This document shows positions 5,270 through 6,349 of a DNA stretch of 6,349 bases, piece by piece; the first letter of the stretch is position 1; each line of letters starts with the position of its first letter. Below the pieces are notes generated by a model. It was not told the origin of the DNA. It saw only the letters and a program-made list of their open reading frames with translations, and did not search any database. This DNA is from an uncultured Mycoplasmatota bacterium. Its GTDB lineage: Bacteria > Bacillota_I > Bacilli_A > RF39 > UBA660. Location: NCBI GenBank assembly GCA_947384645.1, contig CANDHX010000083.1, positions 1 through 6,349 of the forward strand, given 5' to 3'. A program made the translations under genes and the position numbers.

Positions 5270-6349
5270 ATGGCTGATAATATAAATAAAAGTATTGTAA
5301 GTAGAGATGAAAATTTTGCCGAATGGTATACGAGTATAGTTAAAAAAGCCGATTTGGTCGACTACTCTAGTATGAAAGGAAGCATGATTATAAGACCTTA
5401 TGGGTATGCCATTTGGGAAATGATGCAAAATGTACTCGATAAGGAGTTTAAACGTTTGGGGCATAAGAATGTGCAGATGCCTATGTTCATTCCTGAGAGT
5501 TTACTCAATATAGAAAAGGAACATGTCGAAGGATTTGCACCAGAAGTCGCTTGGGTTACCGAAGGTGGTAAAGATAAGTTAGAAGAAAGAGTTTGTGTTC
5601 GTCCTACGAGCGAAGTCTTGTTTTGTGAACATTATAAGAAGATAATAAAAAGTTATCGTGATTTACCTAAATTATATAACCAATGGTGTACGATTGTTAG
5701 GTGGGAAAAAACTACTAGACCTTTCCTTAGAAGTCGTGAGATTTTATGGCAAGAGGGACATACGATGCATGCAACTCGTGAAGAAGCTATGGAAGAAACT
5801 TTGAGAATGCTCAAAGTCTATGAGGATTTTCAAAGAAATTATTTGGCTTTGCCAGTTATCGTCGGAGAAAAGACCGATAAGGAGAAGTTTGCCGGTGCTG
5901 AAAAAACTTATACTGTCGAAGCGATGATGTACGACGGAGTCGCTTTGCAAAACGGTACTAGTCACTATTTTGGAACACATTTTGCTAAGAGTTTTGGTAT
6001 AGAATTTTTAAATAAGGATAATAAACTAGAAACTCCTCATCAGACTTCTTGGGGTGTGACTACTCGCATGGTCGGGGCAGTTATAATGACTCACAGTGAT
6101 GATAGAGGTTTAGTGCTTCCTCCTAGAATAGCCCCAACAAAGGTTATAATCATTCCAATCGGTAAGGAAAATAATACAGTCGATGAAGCTATCGCTACTA
6201 TTAAAAGTGGTTTAGAAAAATTGGACATTTCGAATAAGGTAGATTTAACCGATAAAACTCCTGGGTATAAATTCGCCGAAGCGGAAGTAAAAGGATATCC
6301 TATAAGAGTCGAAGTTGGAACAAGGGACTTAGAAAATGGCGAAGTCACA
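5270..6349 (+). CDS. proS: Proline-tRNA ligase, archaeal/eukaryotic-like type (first 360 residues, cut by window edge)
   Basis: This class II aminoacyl-tRNA synthetase joins proline to tRNA-Pro using ATP in the cytoplasm. The frame is open to the window edge after 360 codons; family members of this type have roughly 480 residues, so about a quarter is missing. Visible are motif 1 (about 38-75), the RPTSE loop (111-115), motif 2 (about 136-167, including RSREILWQEGHTMH), motif 3 with TSWGVTTR (259-266) and THSDDRG (274-280), and the start of the anticodon-binding domain at LPPRIAPTKVIIIPIG (283-298). Direct passage from motif 3 to LPPRIAP, and the absence of a large editing insertion between motifs 2 and 3, mark the archaeal/eukaryotic-like form (ProS type 3), not the longer bacterial form. 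The ATG is preceded by AAGGG at 11 nt; no better start is near. It is divergent from the 188-residue gene and probably unrelated to it. Confidence 0.96.
   Translation, partial: MADNINKSIVSRDENFAEWYTSIVKKADLVDYSSMKGSMIIRPYGYAIWEMMQNVLDKEFKRLGHKNVQMPMFIPESLLNIEKEHVEGFAPEVAWVTEGGKDKLEERVCVRPTSEVLFCEHYKKIIKSYRDLPKLYNQWCTIVRWEKTTRPFLRSREILWQEGHTMHATREEAMEETLRMLKVYEDFQRNYLALPVIVGEKTDKEKFAGAEKTYTVEAMMYDGVALQNGTSHYFGTHFAKSFGIEFLNKDNKLETPHQTSWGVTTRMVGAVIMTHSDDRGLVLPPRIAPTKVIIIPIGKENNTVDEAIATIKSGLEKLDISNKVDLTDKTPGYKFAEAEVKGYPIRVEVGTRDLENGEVT

Noticed and set aside
5249..5464. Minus-strand open frames opposite proS (also 5744-5980 and 6091-6348)
   Set aside because: The plus strand here encodes continuous proline-tRNA ligase with all class II motifs, so these are antisense shadows.
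1..6349. CRISPR array, insertion sequence or alternative genetic code
   Set aside because: No regularly spaced repeats, transposase or terminal inverted repeats were seen. Conserved tryptophans are encoded by TGG, and no in-frame TGA occurs in the genes.

Overview
The window looks like a low-GC Firmicute (Bacillota) chromosome. G+C is roughly one third by eye, purine-rich Shine-Dalgarno sites precede most starts, and the promoters are near-consensus for the housekeeping sigma factor. The genes use the ordinary genetic code (Trp is TGG; visible stops are TAA or TAG). The species cannot be named. The proline-tRNA ligase is of the archaeal/eukaryotic-like type, which occurs in only part of the bacteria and is compatible with many anaerobic Firmicutes.

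Layout. Bases 1-4387 (minus strand) hold a compact cluster, read right to left: a MarR-family regulator, two half-size ABC exporters, and the N-terminal part of a third ABC ATPase that leaves the window at base 1. The first three genes overlap by 8 nt each and the fourth follows after 17 nt, so one transcript is likely. It starts at a strong promoter (4434-4462), and a perfect 6+2+6 nt palindrome just downstream (4407-4420) is the probable MarR operator. Bases 4513-5104 (minus) hold an unrecognised, very AT-rich 188-residue gene ending in its own hairpin terminator. A short divergent intergenic region (5105-5269) separates it from proS, which runs on the plus strand off the right edge.

How the genes work together. 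The 587- and 598-residue proteins have the complementary asymmetries of a heterodimeric type IV ABC exporter. The first has a degenerate ATP site (Asp in place of the catalytic Glu, Gln in place of the switch His) and an intact LSGGQ. The second has intact catalytic residues and an altered LSSGQ. MarR control suggests a ligand-induced drug or toxic-compound efflux pump. The third ATPase belongs to the MacB/LolD-like class and probably continues into, or is followed by, an FtsX-like permease, so two mechanistically different ABC systems may share one switch. proS is a separate housekeeping gene.

No mobile element, CRISPR array, tRNA or rRNA was seen. There is no gene-free stretch above 300 bases; the largest are about 150 and 165 bases and are described below. 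The least conventional items are the 188-residue orphan, the composite efflux operon, and a marked lack of GATC sites (2 in the whole window).
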